From Mytilus californianus (lineage: Eukaryota; Mollusca; Bivalvia; Mytilida; Mytilidae), in NCBI RefSeq assembly GCF_021869535.1, contig NW_026262734.1, positions 74,586,339 through 74,650,338 of the forward strand: a stretch of DNA of 64,000 nucleotides, in the 5' to 3' direction. Position 1 is the first letter of the stretch. Each line of letters opens with the position of its first letter. The notes beneath the pieces were generated by a model. That model was not told where the DNA came from. It saw only the letters and a program-made list of their open reading frames with translations, and did not search any database. The translations under genes and the position numbers were made by a program. This document shows positions 1-10,560 of this stretch, piece by piece.

Positions 1-310
1 TTTACAAAAGACTTATCAGTGACGCTCGAATCAAAAAAAGTTAAAAAGGTAAAATAAAGTACGAAGTTGAAGAGCATTGAGCTAGCTAGGACTAAAAATT
101 CCTAAAGGTTTTGCCAAATACAGCTAACGTAATCTATTCCTGGGATAAAAAAAAATCCTTAGTATTTCGAAAAATTCAAAGTTTTGTAAACAGTTAATTT
201 ATAATGTGACCATATCAATGATTAGTCATGTCAACACAGAAGTGCTGACTACTGGGCTGGTAATATTCTCGAGGAGGAAACCTGCCCCAGACGTTGCATC
301 GACCCAGTGG
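1..310 (-). repeat. Bivalve hammerhead-family retroelement, truncated by window edge
   Basis: I recognise this as a dispersed bivalve repeat whose other copies lie at 4110-4430 and 8680-8745. On the - strand it ends in the 5' half of a hammerhead fold: stem I strand at 25-20, a core at 19-13 reading CTGATAA (consensus CTGANGA, so the conserved G is lost), and the first strand of stem II at 12-9. The remaining half lies outside the window. The rest (about 30-310) is the non-ribozyme body. Boundaries are approximate. Confidence 0.55.
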
Positions 311-1554
311 TCATAAATAAATCTATTGTCATCTCCATGAACGATCCTGTATTGTATGTAAATTTTATCGAGATTTCCAATCGGTTTAAGTCATGAAATT
401 TGCCATATATGCCATCTTTTTTACGTTTTATGAGAAAAAAAATTTGACACAAGTTTTCAATATGCATTTTTTTCTTGTACCAATTGACTCATTTAAATAA
501 AATATTCATACATGTACCTGTCCTAAATATGCTGTGAAATTTTACGCATCAAGACTAGTATTATGATTTAACTTCTTTTGGGTTGAGATAACTAATAATG
601 GCCTTCATCATTTTTCCATTGAAACTTGGATCGGATGTAATAATATTAATATACCCCTCTATACTTTGTTATTCATTGGCTATTAACCAAATGTTTATGA
701 AATTTCTATAAATGTTTTCAAATATTATTGCATATCTAAAACTAAGAGTTGCTTTTTTTAGTTGAAAATTCCCGTGGATGAAGATAGATTTTGTAATTTT
801 TCACATGTTTGAACGGGGTATATGTCACCAATCTCTGGAAATCAAGCTTCGATGTAACAAGCTAAATCTAAACAACATTTCAAGAGCACGATTTCATTGA
901 ATTTTGTATTAGTTAGCATGAAATATTTTTTTAAAATTATCCAGACCTCTAGGTAATTGTGTTTTAAATGTCCCTTCTTTTGACCTTTGATCACAATTTT
1001 CAAAAATTTGCATCACTTAACGATAGCTATTGGCTGTAATCGAAAGGCATTATGTGTATCTTCAAAATTAGCAAAAGTCAGCCGTAAGTTATTGTCCATC
1101 AATTTTTTTAATTTTGCCCTTCTTGTCACCGTACTATTGTGTACAAAACAATAAACGAAATACAGTTATGATAGACAGCAACCATCGGCAACCAAGATTA
1201 TTACGTTGAATTACACCGTTAGTTGATAGTATAACGCTCTACAATCCTTCTATTTGACACGAAACAATATATTTACCGTAGGAGATGCTCAGGAAGGAAC
1301 AAAAAATGTCCCTCGACATAAGCTATTTCAAATAACACTCAATAGTGAAGCAGATTCATTGAAAAACATGAACAATAAGTAAACAACGAATATTTCATCG
1401 ATACCTGTTTAATGATTTCAGACAGGCGTTTAAACATATGACGGGGTTAAACTTGTTTGTTTAGTAATAATTTAATTTTGGATGTAACACGTCTTCTGAT
1501 TGGCTGAAGGTTTTTTGTCTATCAACTCATAGACATAATTTTGTCATGTTGCCG
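311..1554. other. No gene seen
   Basis: AT-rich sequence with no long open frame and no repeat that I can name. Confidence 0.5.
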
Positions 1555-1770
1555 TGACGTCATCAACGTTTTTTTCGTGATTTACATCTTGAAAATGGAA
1601 TTTAGAATAAAATTTTAAGGAATAACTGAAACATTTTTTTTGTCTATTCGAAATAACCTAAAAAATGTGGTGGACACTTTTAAATAACCCGCTATGCGAG
1701 TTATTCAGTGTGCACCATATTTTTGAGGTTATTTCTTCATAGACATAAAAAATTTATAGTCATTCCTTAA
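1555..1770. mobile_element. Foldback (MITE-like) element with CRE palindrome at its edge
   Basis: Positions 1615-1690 and 1695-1770 are imperfect inverted copies, roughly 85 percent alike by eye. The arms begin TTAAGGAAT and end in ATTCCTTAA, and the tip is the short hairpin CCGCTATGCGAG. TGACGTCA at 1555-1562 lies just outside the left arm. No coding capacity, so it would be moved in trans. I believe related copies are common in mussels. Confidence 0.65.
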
Positions 1771-4105
1771 CTAAACTTTACACCAATTCCTATATGTAGG
1801 GAAAAGGAACACAAACAACCAAACAATAAATATGAAATGACGTTCCCATGTAATGTCTGTTTTACAGATGACACGAATACAGCAACATGTAAAGCAATAC
1901 TAAATTATATGGTTTCCAAGTTCCCAGTCTCTAAAAGCAAGATCAAAGTTTTAAATCTGCTGATATAAACACTCTTCATTCTTGTACTTGTACAGTATTT
2001 TTCATTCGTTTAATGACAAAGAGTTCTCCAATGTCATCAGAGCGCACAGACAAAAAGCTGAAGCAACTGAGTTGATAAAATTAATCAAACATTTAAATAA
2101 TCAAGTTGAGTATACTGTTTTATTACAGTGTAGAAGGGGGAAGCATTCACTTTCGATTAAATTATGGACATTAATATAAGCCGTATAAAATCTATTACCA
2201 GTATAAGATACACGATTGGAATATATTTTCAAATAGAAGTTTTCAAATTTTAGAATAAGTGTGATATTTAGGTTTAGGTACAGTATGTGGAAAGAGCGAA
2301 TCCATATTGAATTTTCACCTAGGCACCAAAACAAAAAAATATTTCTTAGATATTGAAATTATGGATGACATATATTTTAAATGTTCACATTCCTGACGAC
2401 AGGACAAGGAATTTGAACAGTTATTGAAAAAGATTTTTGTTTGTTTGAAGTAGCACTGCAAGTACTATTTCGGGCATTATGGTGTTAACATCATCATGTG
2501 TAAGTCTTTTTACCAGCTTAAATGTTATACATCTGTACAAATTCCATAACGAAAATTTTTGTAAAATACTAAGAATTAAATAAAAAGGCGTATAAATTAT
2601 GACAGGAAACTCGTCCAAGCTGTATAATTTTACTTTCTTTTCTCATCCAATTGTCTTCGATATATATAAATCACAAAGAACCAGGACCCGTTTTACGAAT
2701 AAGTACTTTCCATGTATGGTGGAAACAATATAACTCAATATCGAATCATCTTAATCATAATGATACATAAGAAAGAAAGAAAAGTATATTTGTATTCTTT
2801 ATTCATTTTCCATCCAAGTAAATTAGTTGTCTAGTTAAACTATTTTGCCGATAAATGTCAGCCAAACAAAAACCAAATAATCTCAATTGAGTCACATTAA
2901 ATGCACCCAAAAAGCACATTTTGATGGTTACATACAAAACCGCAAAACGGAAATCTTTGAAAATTGGTATATAAGTTGTCATATTACTCGTCTATTAAAC
3001 ATAATAGACTAAGTTAGTCGAATTGGTTTTTGAAACAGACATACACAAAGACTTGATCAACCATGTGCTAACAATACTCCTCAATGTTCCTCACCAGAAG
3101 ATAATTCTAGCGCATTTAATTTTACAAGACTATTGCTAGAAGTCTACAGTGTCATTTACTGCACTATAGCAACACTTTCATAAAGCTCACAACAGTAATA
3201 AATGTGTCATAACAACCGAGTAGCACCTGTGTTTGCCTTTTGTTATCATCCAACCAGTTCTGCTGGGTATCTCAAGGAACACGTGATGATTAGATTAATA
3301 TGAAGCATATATAATGAACACCATTATTTGTACTGGCTTGTTTGTGGTAATTCTTTTAAAAAGGCAATCACATACATTCTATTAGGGCTACTCAAATCAT
3401 TACCTCCCTTGTAATTTCAGAAATTAACTTTTATCCCTAAGTATTTTATTAAGCCTATTCATAATTTATCACCATAAAATTATTGCTTTATTTTTCATTA
3501 TTGGTTTTGACGTTGTAAACATTAGTTGCAATATTAAAAATATGCGTTTCTTATTTTATTTAGTATATAAACTTGAAAATAGCGCTCTCTTGCATATTGA
3601 CAAACCGTCAATAGAATTTTGTTAATCATTTAAACATGATATTAATATAAATGCTGTCTCAAACACTACAACAATGACCAGTTAATTACTTTTAATATTT
3701 AATAATTAGTGAATAAATATTTTCCTCATCAATATATTCACATAGTTATTTGTTCTCAGAGTGGAATTAGTATATACATATGCCTGTATGTATTGTTTAA
3801 TAAAATAGTATTCAAATTTCATCGGAAGAACATTCTATAGAAGTTGAGAAATAGCCATACACGTAATTGATTATTTATTCAAAGAAAATTCTTCCGGGCA
3901 TTGGCGCCACTTCAACTTCTTTAAGTTTTATCAAGCAAAACGCCAAAGCAGGAAATATGAGCCATTATCTGGCCCCTGGAATAGCAAAAAATGTATACTC
4001 CTTCAATCCTTCAAAAAAGAATTAATTTTACTGATAAATGAATATTATAATATAATCTGAATATGCAGTTATGCTGTTTGCAAATATAACACTTTTATAC
4101 GTAGC
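1771..4105. other. No gene seen
   Basis: About 2.3 kb of AT-rich sequence. The open frames near 1982-2179, 2101-2334 and 2421-2618 show no recognisable domain and overlap on both strands, as chance frames do. I see no tandem repeat or inverted repeat of note. Confidence 0.5.
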
Positions 4106-4109
4106 TTTT

Positions 4110-4430
4110 TGTTAAATAAAATATGAGCAATAGTGTCGTACTTTATTTGGCTTTTTAAACTTTTTTTATTCGAAGGTCACTGATGAGTCTTGTGTAAACG
4201 AAAAGCGCGTCTGGCGTACAAATTTTTTACTACCATTGGGTCAGTACCATATTTGCTCGCCTCAGTCCACAAGAGGTCGACCATCTGCCCAGAAGCCAGT
4301 CCATAATACAAGTTATTCATGTATACTGATTCAATGTTGACAAGCATCAACAAACTACAATACTTACCAAAAGATGAATCTATCTCCCTGACCCTGACCA
4401 GTGCGATCAGTATCACCTGAAAATATAATA
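4110..4430 (+). repeat. Bivalve hammerhead-family retroelement copy
   Basis: Same family as 1-310 but in the opposite orientation: the T-rich stretch at 4140-4170 mirrors the A-rich stretch at 30-60, and the hammerhead core follows at 4174-4217. The part beyond 4218 resembles the sequence after the ribozyme in other bivalve copies. An open frame on the - strand (4177-4416) lies wholly inside this repeat and I do not regard it as a gene. Confidence 0.55.
4174..4217 (+). ncRNA. Type I hammerhead ribozyme motif, slightly degenerate
   Basis: Parts in order: stem I 5' strand AGGTCA (4174-4179); core CTGATGA (4180-4186); stem II GTCT/AAAC (4187-4190 and 4196-4199, one mismatch) with a 5-nt loop; GAAA (4200-4203); stem III AGC|GCG with no loop; U16.1 at 4210; cleavage-site C17 at 4211; stem I 3' strand TGGCGT (4212-4217, one mismatch and one wobble). 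The consensus stem III, seen intact at 8686-8697, is the self-complementary ACGCGCGT. Hammerheads of this short-stem-III type are known from Penelope-like elements and retrozymes. All core residues are present, but the stem mismatches make activity doubtful in this copy. Confidence 0.65.
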
Positions 4431-4460
4431 TTGGTTTTCACGTAATTATCAACGACGCAC

Positions 4461-4500
4461 AAGTGCAGGTATGAATAAAGAAGTGCAGGCATGAATAAAG
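4461..4500. repeat. Tandem duplication of a 20-bp unit
   Basis: 4461-4480 and 4481-4500 differ at one base (GGTATG versus GGCATG). Confidence 0.85.
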
Positions 4501-4669
4501 AAAACTTTGATACATGTAATATGAACATGAAGTACATAAATAATTTATTTTGGTGTGTTTGGTATTGTTTATAAAAGAGCGGAAGTCAAACGGGTGGATT
4601 TATTGTGTTTAACGTCAAGTGGTATATTATATGCATATCAGGAGGAGAAAGGTTAATGTCATATCAACA

Positions 4670-4726
4670 TGAATAAAATTGAGAATGGAAATGGGGAATA
4701 TGTCAAAGAGACAACAACCCGACCAA
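4670..4726 (+). repeat. Mussel dispersed repeat, end fragment
   Basis: Nearly identical to 13313-13370 for about 55 bp (GAGAATGGAAATGGGGAATA and onward). I recognise this as the end of a very abundant Mytilus repeat. The open frame at 4669-4926 starts inside it and is not a gene. Confidence 0.7.
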
Positions 4727-4789
4727 GTTGTTTTTTTAAATCGCATTCGAAGCAAGTTGCAGAATGCGAGGCATACAGCATACAATCTG

Positions 4790-5310
4790 ATGGTGGAGGC
4801 GGCAACACCGTAAACTATTTGTATAGCTTTATATGTCAGAGGATACAGGAATGGGATGAACCATACTTTGTAGATAGATCCATTGTGTTACGAAGTTCCC
4901 GTGTGTCATATAATTATTTTCCTTGACCTCATTTTCATGGTTTAGTGACTGCTAAAAAACTGGGTTTGTTTTCGTCATGTGAATGTCTCACTTGTGAGTT
5001 TTAATGTCCCTTTGGTATCCTTCGCATCTCTTTTATCATGAGTTCTAGGATAACAATATTTGGTTACTAATATATGGTATCCTTGCAAGGTCAACATGTC
5101 GGTCATACATGGTTCACCTGGCCTCGACCTCATTTCATAGATCAGTGAACAAGGTTAAGTTTTAGTGGTCAAGTCCTTATCTCAGATACTGTAAGTACAT
5201 GAAGTAGTGGGTAAAATATATTTGGTGTATAGAATGGTAGCAAAGTGTACATGTCTTTGTGACCGAGTTCATCTGTCTTTACTTCGTTTGCATGGAACAT
5301 TGATAATGTT
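4790..5310. repeat. Bivalve dispersed repeat (CCTTGACCTCATTTTCATGG type)
   Basis: Contains CTTGACCTCATTTTCATGG (about 4922) and a related CTCGACCTCATTTCATAG (about 5122), about 200 bp apart, followed by TATATTTGGTGTATAGAATG (5217-5236). I recognise these phrases from a bivalve repeat of about 170-bp period. A fragment typical of Penelope-like 3' ends (AATGTCCCTTTGGTATCCTT, 5003-5022) is embedded. Confidence 0.5.
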
Positions 5311-5335
5311 AATTTTATGTAATACTTGTATAATA

Positions 5336-5420
5336 TAAAAATAAGGAGATGTGAAAGTAAGCAGTTATAGGCAACCGTACAGCCTTCAATAATGAGAAAA
5401 ACCCATACCGTATGATCGGC
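5336..5420 (+). repeat. Degraded copy of the mussel repeat seen at 45208
   Basis: Matches 45215-45370 with gaps: AATAAGGAGATGTG, CGTACAGCCTTCAATAATGA, AAACCCATACCGTATGATC. Confidence 0.65.
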
Positions 5421-5499
5421 TATAAAAGATCCGTATATATAGGCCTCAAACTATAAATTGATAACGTCCTTTCATTAGCTTTCAGTTATGGACCGACCA

Positions 5500-5730
5500 T
5501 TTGATTTCGAAAGGAGGGAGGGGAGGAGGATTTTGAAAATCGATACTGACTTGACCTGGTATGAACTGAAAATCAGTGACTTTGCACAAGACCGGATGAA
5601 AATGAATACTCTGCAACATGAAATGCAGGATATTTAAGGATACAAATGTGTACAAAAGTGAAAATAAATTTTCGCACAGCAAAGCCGCGGAAAAAATAAG
5701 AATGCGTAGTAACAGATGAAGAAAAAAGGT
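5500..5730 (-). repeat. Dispersed repeat shared with 9045-9245
   Basis: The - strand resembles the + strand of 9045-9245 in layout and in parts of the translated sequence (FHPVLCKVTDFQF here, FHPVLGKIIYFQL there). The open frames at 5482-5881 belong to this repeat and show no protein domain. Confidence 0.5.
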
Positions 5731-5889
5731 CAATCCGGAAAAAAGTTTCCTGCTGCCACCTTGGCACATATAGGTCATGGGCTTCAGTGGTTTGCTCGAA
5801 CAAACCTATTGCCAATTCAGCTTTGAAATTATTGCAGTTGTTTCTGCTGGTGTATAATTTATAGCAGGAACGGTGATACATTTTTGTTG

Positions 5890-7770
5890 TCTTTCACACC
5901 CAGGGGGGGTTTAGGTCCAAAACATCATGCAAGACCATAACATAGACTTGATGTGCCATATTCCGGATGTGTTACGAAACCGACCGATTTGATTCTTATA
6001 CTACAATTATAACAAAAATTTCTTTTCAATAAATAGTTGAAAGTATTAAAAAACAGACAAAAACATATTCCTCCGAAGAAAATAATAATTTACAAAGTTA
6101 GCTGGCTATTCAAAACAAATAAATCAACCACACAACAAGCAAAAATGAGAAATGTAATGAGTGACCACTGTCCTTGTTAATGACCTAACAGTGTAAGCAA
6201 CAAAATGATTGATGTCACGGGATAATCCGTGTTTAATTGCCAAAATGTTGACTTAATTTGTGTTTTAATTGCTAATTTCTTCAAAACTACTTTTATTTCA
6301 CACATGAAATTTGACACACACATGCACCGTGTCTTATTGCTTTAATCAGAGTAAAAATTATTGTGATGATACACGTAATAATTTTGCCTTCGATGAAAAT
6401 GTGGTAAATTTAGGGTAAAATTTTAGTCTGACTAAAATGCTGAAATAATTATACTAAAATCACTTAAATACTTTCCGCTTTTGTTATATGATATATTTAA
6501 TGTATAAACTATATATTATAAGTACTATTTTAACAACCAACAAAGAGCGTTATAATTTTATTTTTCATGTTAAAGATTTCCCGTACAATACGGTATCTGG
6601 GGGTACCCTGTAAAAACACGAAATTTAGAAAATCGTGACCATGGGAACTTACGACGACAATCATGATTGTAAAATATAATGATTTTCCTATAATTTGCAA
6701 ACAAAAATAGCCGTGTGTTATCCGTTAACTTAAACTCGTTAACTAGACGACTTTTTGGACACTGGGTACCCTACTATTTAGATATAAACAGTTTGAAGGT
6801 TGATGTATGTTGTCAACACTTGTTCAAAGTTGAGGAGCGTACAATATGATCTCATAATAAAACATTTTAGATTTGCTGCTATGATGTTAACCCATCATAT
6901 CACATTCGTAGTTAATATAAAGTATTGTAAGTTTTTATTATATGAAATCATGAACATCAAAATAATAATAAAGTTTAAGATGGCCATAATAAAAAGGAAT
7001 TAATACAAAAATGTATATTAAAACCTAAAACATTATTGCAGAAAAAAAAACAGTGTTTACCTTTAGCAGTAATATCAAAAAACTTGCCATCATTTGTTCA
7101 TACTTCTGCTGACTTCTAAACGTACACAGTGTGCTTTGAAAATACATTTAATAACTTAAATAAGCAAAGGGAAGGTCACGTGATATGAACATAAGTGTAG
7201 CTACGCGATAAGGTGAAAAGAAAAGTCTGTCATTTATTGAAAAGTAATTGATATGCTGTTTTATTGACGTCTATATATCCAAGATCTCCTTTTCTTTCTA
7301 TCTGTCAAATTTTCCAAACATATTTACACTTAAGATTTTTAAATAATATGTCTTCAATATGAACAAACTATGTAAATATTAAAACAGTACTATGTTCAAC
7401 GATTTTCAATAAAGACGGTTAAGAAAACAAATGAGCTACAGATTGGAAAGCATAACATATAATATACATTTACAAAAGAATCCAGTCCAAAACGAAAAAA
7501 TAGGTCAATGCATTTTTTAAGTTACTTTTATCAAAATATTGATAAGTTTGCGTTGAAAAAAAACCCTTTATATTCAGATGAACATTTCCATAATCCTGAC
7601 ATATTTAATCGGCTGAACCCTTAAACTAGCAGTGATACGCAAACATTTCCCTCCAGACAGATCTTTTTCCTCCGATACAAGAGTTATCGGTTATCAGAGT
7701 AACGACTCAAACGTTAACCGATTCAGATTTGTTGCACAACACAACACGACACGAGTTCCCAGTCAAATTG
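5890..7770. other. No gene seen
   Basis: About 1.9 kb of AT-rich sequence without a recognisable gene or repeat. The frame at 6800-7003 has no recognisable domain. Confidence 0.5.
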
Positions 7771-8163
7771 ATATAATGTTTGGTCCAGGAAAGACACTAT
7801 GTTTAGTCCAAGATAGACACTATGCAAGGTCCAGAAAAGATCCTATATTTAGTCCAGAAAAAAACACTATGTTTGGTCCAGGAAAGAAACTGTGTTTGGT
7901 CCAGGAAAGTAACTGTGTTTTGTCCAGGAAAGACACTATGTTTGTTCCAGTAAAAAAACTATGTTTGGTCAAGGAAAGACACAACGTTTGGTCCAGGAAA
8001 GACATAATGTTTGGTTCAGGAGAGACACTATGCAAGGTTCAGAAAAGACACTATGTTTAGTCCAGAAAAGACACTATGTTTGGTCCAAGATAGAAACTGT
8101 GTTTGGTCCAGGAAAGAAACTGTGTTTGGTCCAGGAAAGAAATAATGTTTGGTCCAGGAAACA
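7771..8163. repeat. 23-bp minisatellite, about 17 copies
   Basis: Unit GTTTGGTCCAGGAAAGACAC plus three bases (variants CTGT or CTAT at the end). Because 23 is not a multiple of 3, open frames on both strands (7632-8060, 7820-8035, 7961-8200) cycle through the same short peptides. They are products of the repeat, not genes. Confidence 0.9.
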
Positions 8164-8680
8164 TAAGCTTAAAGTAGCCTCTAGACAAACACAAGCTTGA
8201 TTGAAACAATATAATTTTAAGGAAAATCAGTTTTATTGTTGGTACATTTGAAAAGGGTAGAATACTGTCATATTTAAGACAAGAAATTTTCCATATTCAA
8301 TTATTAATTTCCATCTTATTGTATAAAGTAAAATCGAACAATCACAAATAACATGCGCATTCATAATAAAAACTAATCATCAGCCTGCAAAATATTGAAA
8401 GAATGCAGACGAATGTTGTGTTTTGAAAAGACGAAAAGACGGAAATTTGTCTCGTCAATTAACATAAAATCAGCATTGTTTTTCAACGCCTTTTTGTTCA
8501 TAACAAATTTGAATATAATACTCCAATTCAAGGTTCACCTGAGTATCCTCTAACGTTGTTTTCTTTAGCTTATTTTTGCCTCGATAACAGGTCGATTCAA
8601 ATCTATCAATCCCTGTGCTGTTGCATGTTTTTTGACTGCTTCTTCTTCTTTTGCGCCATATAAACTTTCTGTCCAGTTTG
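8164..8680. other. No gene seen
   Basis: AT-rich, no recognisable feature. Confidence 0.45.
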
Positions 8681-8745
8681 TAGACGAAACGCGCGTCTGG
8701 AGTACAAAATATTAATCCTGATATCTATGATGAGTTTATCATACA
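8680..8745 (+). repeat. Hammerhead-family retroelement fragment, 3' half of ribozyme intact
   Basis: AGAC (8682-8685, second strand of stem II), GAAA (8686-8689), palindromic stem III CGCGCG (8690-8695), U16.1 and C17 (8696-8697), then TGGAGTAC. The CTGANGA core is missing: the bases before are CTGTCCAGTTTGT. The downstream part continues in the bivalve family. Confidence 0.6.
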
Positions 8746-8914
8746 AATGTTTAAATAATATGTATTGTATGCATGCTCTTATATATTGCATTATCAAATG
8801 GAGTATGAGTCTGTTTACCTTGTGTCTAATCCAATTTGTGTTTATGCAAATAAATGTGTTTAAAATAAATCGAAGATCTACTTTCCCACACTGACAGTTA
8901 GTATTCGCAGAGAT

Positions 8915-9010
8915 AGGCCCAATTGTCCTTAAATTTATTTCACACCAGGTCTTTTTTCTAAGAGTCCTTCAATCTTTTCCAAAATTCACAGTATCATAAT
9001 GGTAACGACA
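8915..9010. repeat. Dispersed repeat shared with 45840-45930 and 26480-27640
   Basis: CCTTAAATTTATTTC...ACC...GTCCTTCAATCTT recurs at 45870-45932, and the second half recurs in the duplicated segments near 26480-26560 and 27560-27640. Confidence 0.5.
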
Positions 9011-9019
9011 AAATTACTT

Positions 9020-9245
9020 CTAATAAGGGGACGACCATTAAATATTCTGGATTGGGGGAGGGGGGCAGGATTTTTGTGGATTTAATATTCCAACTGTTGC
9101 ATGCATGCTTATTATTTTTACCGCGGTCTTGCTGCGTGAAATTTATTTTCACTGTTGCAATTTTACACAATTATTTTCTGCATTTTGTGTTGCAGAATAT
9201 TCTTTTTCATCCTGTCTTGGGCAAGATTATTTATTTTCAGCTCTT
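9020..9245 (+). repeat. Dispersed repeat shared with 5500-5730
   Basis: Starts at a G-rich run (GGGGGAGGGGGGCAGGATTT, 9054-9073) and aligns by eye with the - strand of 5500-5730. The open frame 9052-9459 begins within it and has no recognisable domain. Confidence 0.5.
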
Positions 9246-9249
9246 AACC

Positions 9250-10140
9250 ACAGTCAGGACGATAAGATCTCAAATGGTATATAACTATGAATCATTCTAT
9301 GTTTTAAACCATGAGACGGATTCTAACATGCTAACCCATCAGGTAACAGACCAAAGTAGGACTATAAGCCGTGCCTATGTATTCATAAATCCCTCGTGTT
9401 TAGGGGAGAGCAAAGCAAACCAATGTTTAAGTCTACGGTTTGAATCATCCAGGAAATGAACCCACTGTTTTGTACCAAGTAGGCAAGCATGCTACCACCA
9501 AACAGTCGAGTCGGGTTTAATATTATTATTCTTTATGTATGTAAATTAATATAAGAAGATATGGAATTTCTACAATAATGTATACTTTATGTAGCCATTA
9601 AAAGTTAACGATACTAGTATATCACACTGCATACCTTAACAAGCTACTAGTATTTGTTAGTTACGATTAAAGCATCAAGTAGTTGACTAAGCTAATTAAA
9701 GGCATTGGTTGTATCATATGTTATATTGTGGTATAAATTCATGGCTTCTTCAGATCCTTGTTCAGACAAATGCTTCGGCACTTAACAAATTGATGTAGGT
9801 ATTGTAATAAATTGTTAATCTAAGTTCAAAGACTATTTAACGAAATTATGGCATAGTTTTAAAGAAAAAATGTTTATGCTGTAACTTAATTAAAATCTTT
9901 CAGAAGGCAGATTAATACAAGCACTAGTTGCTTTTTTTCTAAATCCAATTTGCAATTATGTGTCCATGTTATTATATTACACAAGATGCATTTTTTTTCA
10001 TTTCATAATAATATATTGTTTACGTCTACTTAAAATCTGATATCAACGCATTTAAAACAGTAATTTCTGAGAACAGAGAAGCTTTCAATTCTACAGTATT
10101 CAGCTTTAACCTTTTCGAACCTAAAATCGGCTAACTATGA
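9250..10140. other. No gene seen
   Basis: AT-rich, nothing recognisable. Confidence 0.45.
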
Positions 10141-10144
10141 TTCA

Positions 10145-10560
10145 TTTTGTTACCAACGAAAGGGGTCACATGTCGGTGGTATAGATTATCGAGCTTTCTA
10201 CACATTGATATCGTTTCAATATCAGCCGTGAACAGCAATGTAAACCTGGCGACTGAGCGCAATGAACGAGCAAAAAAGCTTCACATTGTGTCGAGCGGTG
10301 GATATTTTGCGATTTTTATACGTAGAAGACCCGATAATCTGTTTATCGTTCCATGACTGGTTTTTCTCTCCTCCATTTACCGGCTTTACGAAAGCAAGTT
10401 TGATAACGTCTTCTCAAACATTGCAACGTCGCTGATAGCTTCTACTCAAGCATTGTGACGTCGCTGATAATGCCTGTTCACGTCTTGAAGCCGTAATACG
10501 AGAATTACAGAGCGACTAAGCAGGGTGATATAGACGAAGGGAAGAACGATAACATAATTT
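10145..10560. repeat. Dispersed repeat, rearranged relative to a copy at 60880-61200
   Basis: TTCACATTGTGTCGAGCGG (10281-10299) matches TTCACATTGTGGCTAGCGG (61110-61128) in the same orientation, while 10385-10545 matches 60885-61040 in reverse orientation (shared CTATATCACCCTGCT on the other strand). It is locally GC-richer than its surroundings and includes two diverged copies of a unit ending in CGTCGCTGATA. Confidence 0.55.

Noticed and set aside
4368-4416. 49-bp exon on the - strand (TTTTCAG acceptor, GTAAGTA donor)
   Set aside because: It lies inside the bivalve hammerhead retroelement and has no partner exons.
7632-8200. Protein-coding gene with repeated peptides
   Set aside because: The frames are the translation of a 23-bp minisatellite on both strands.
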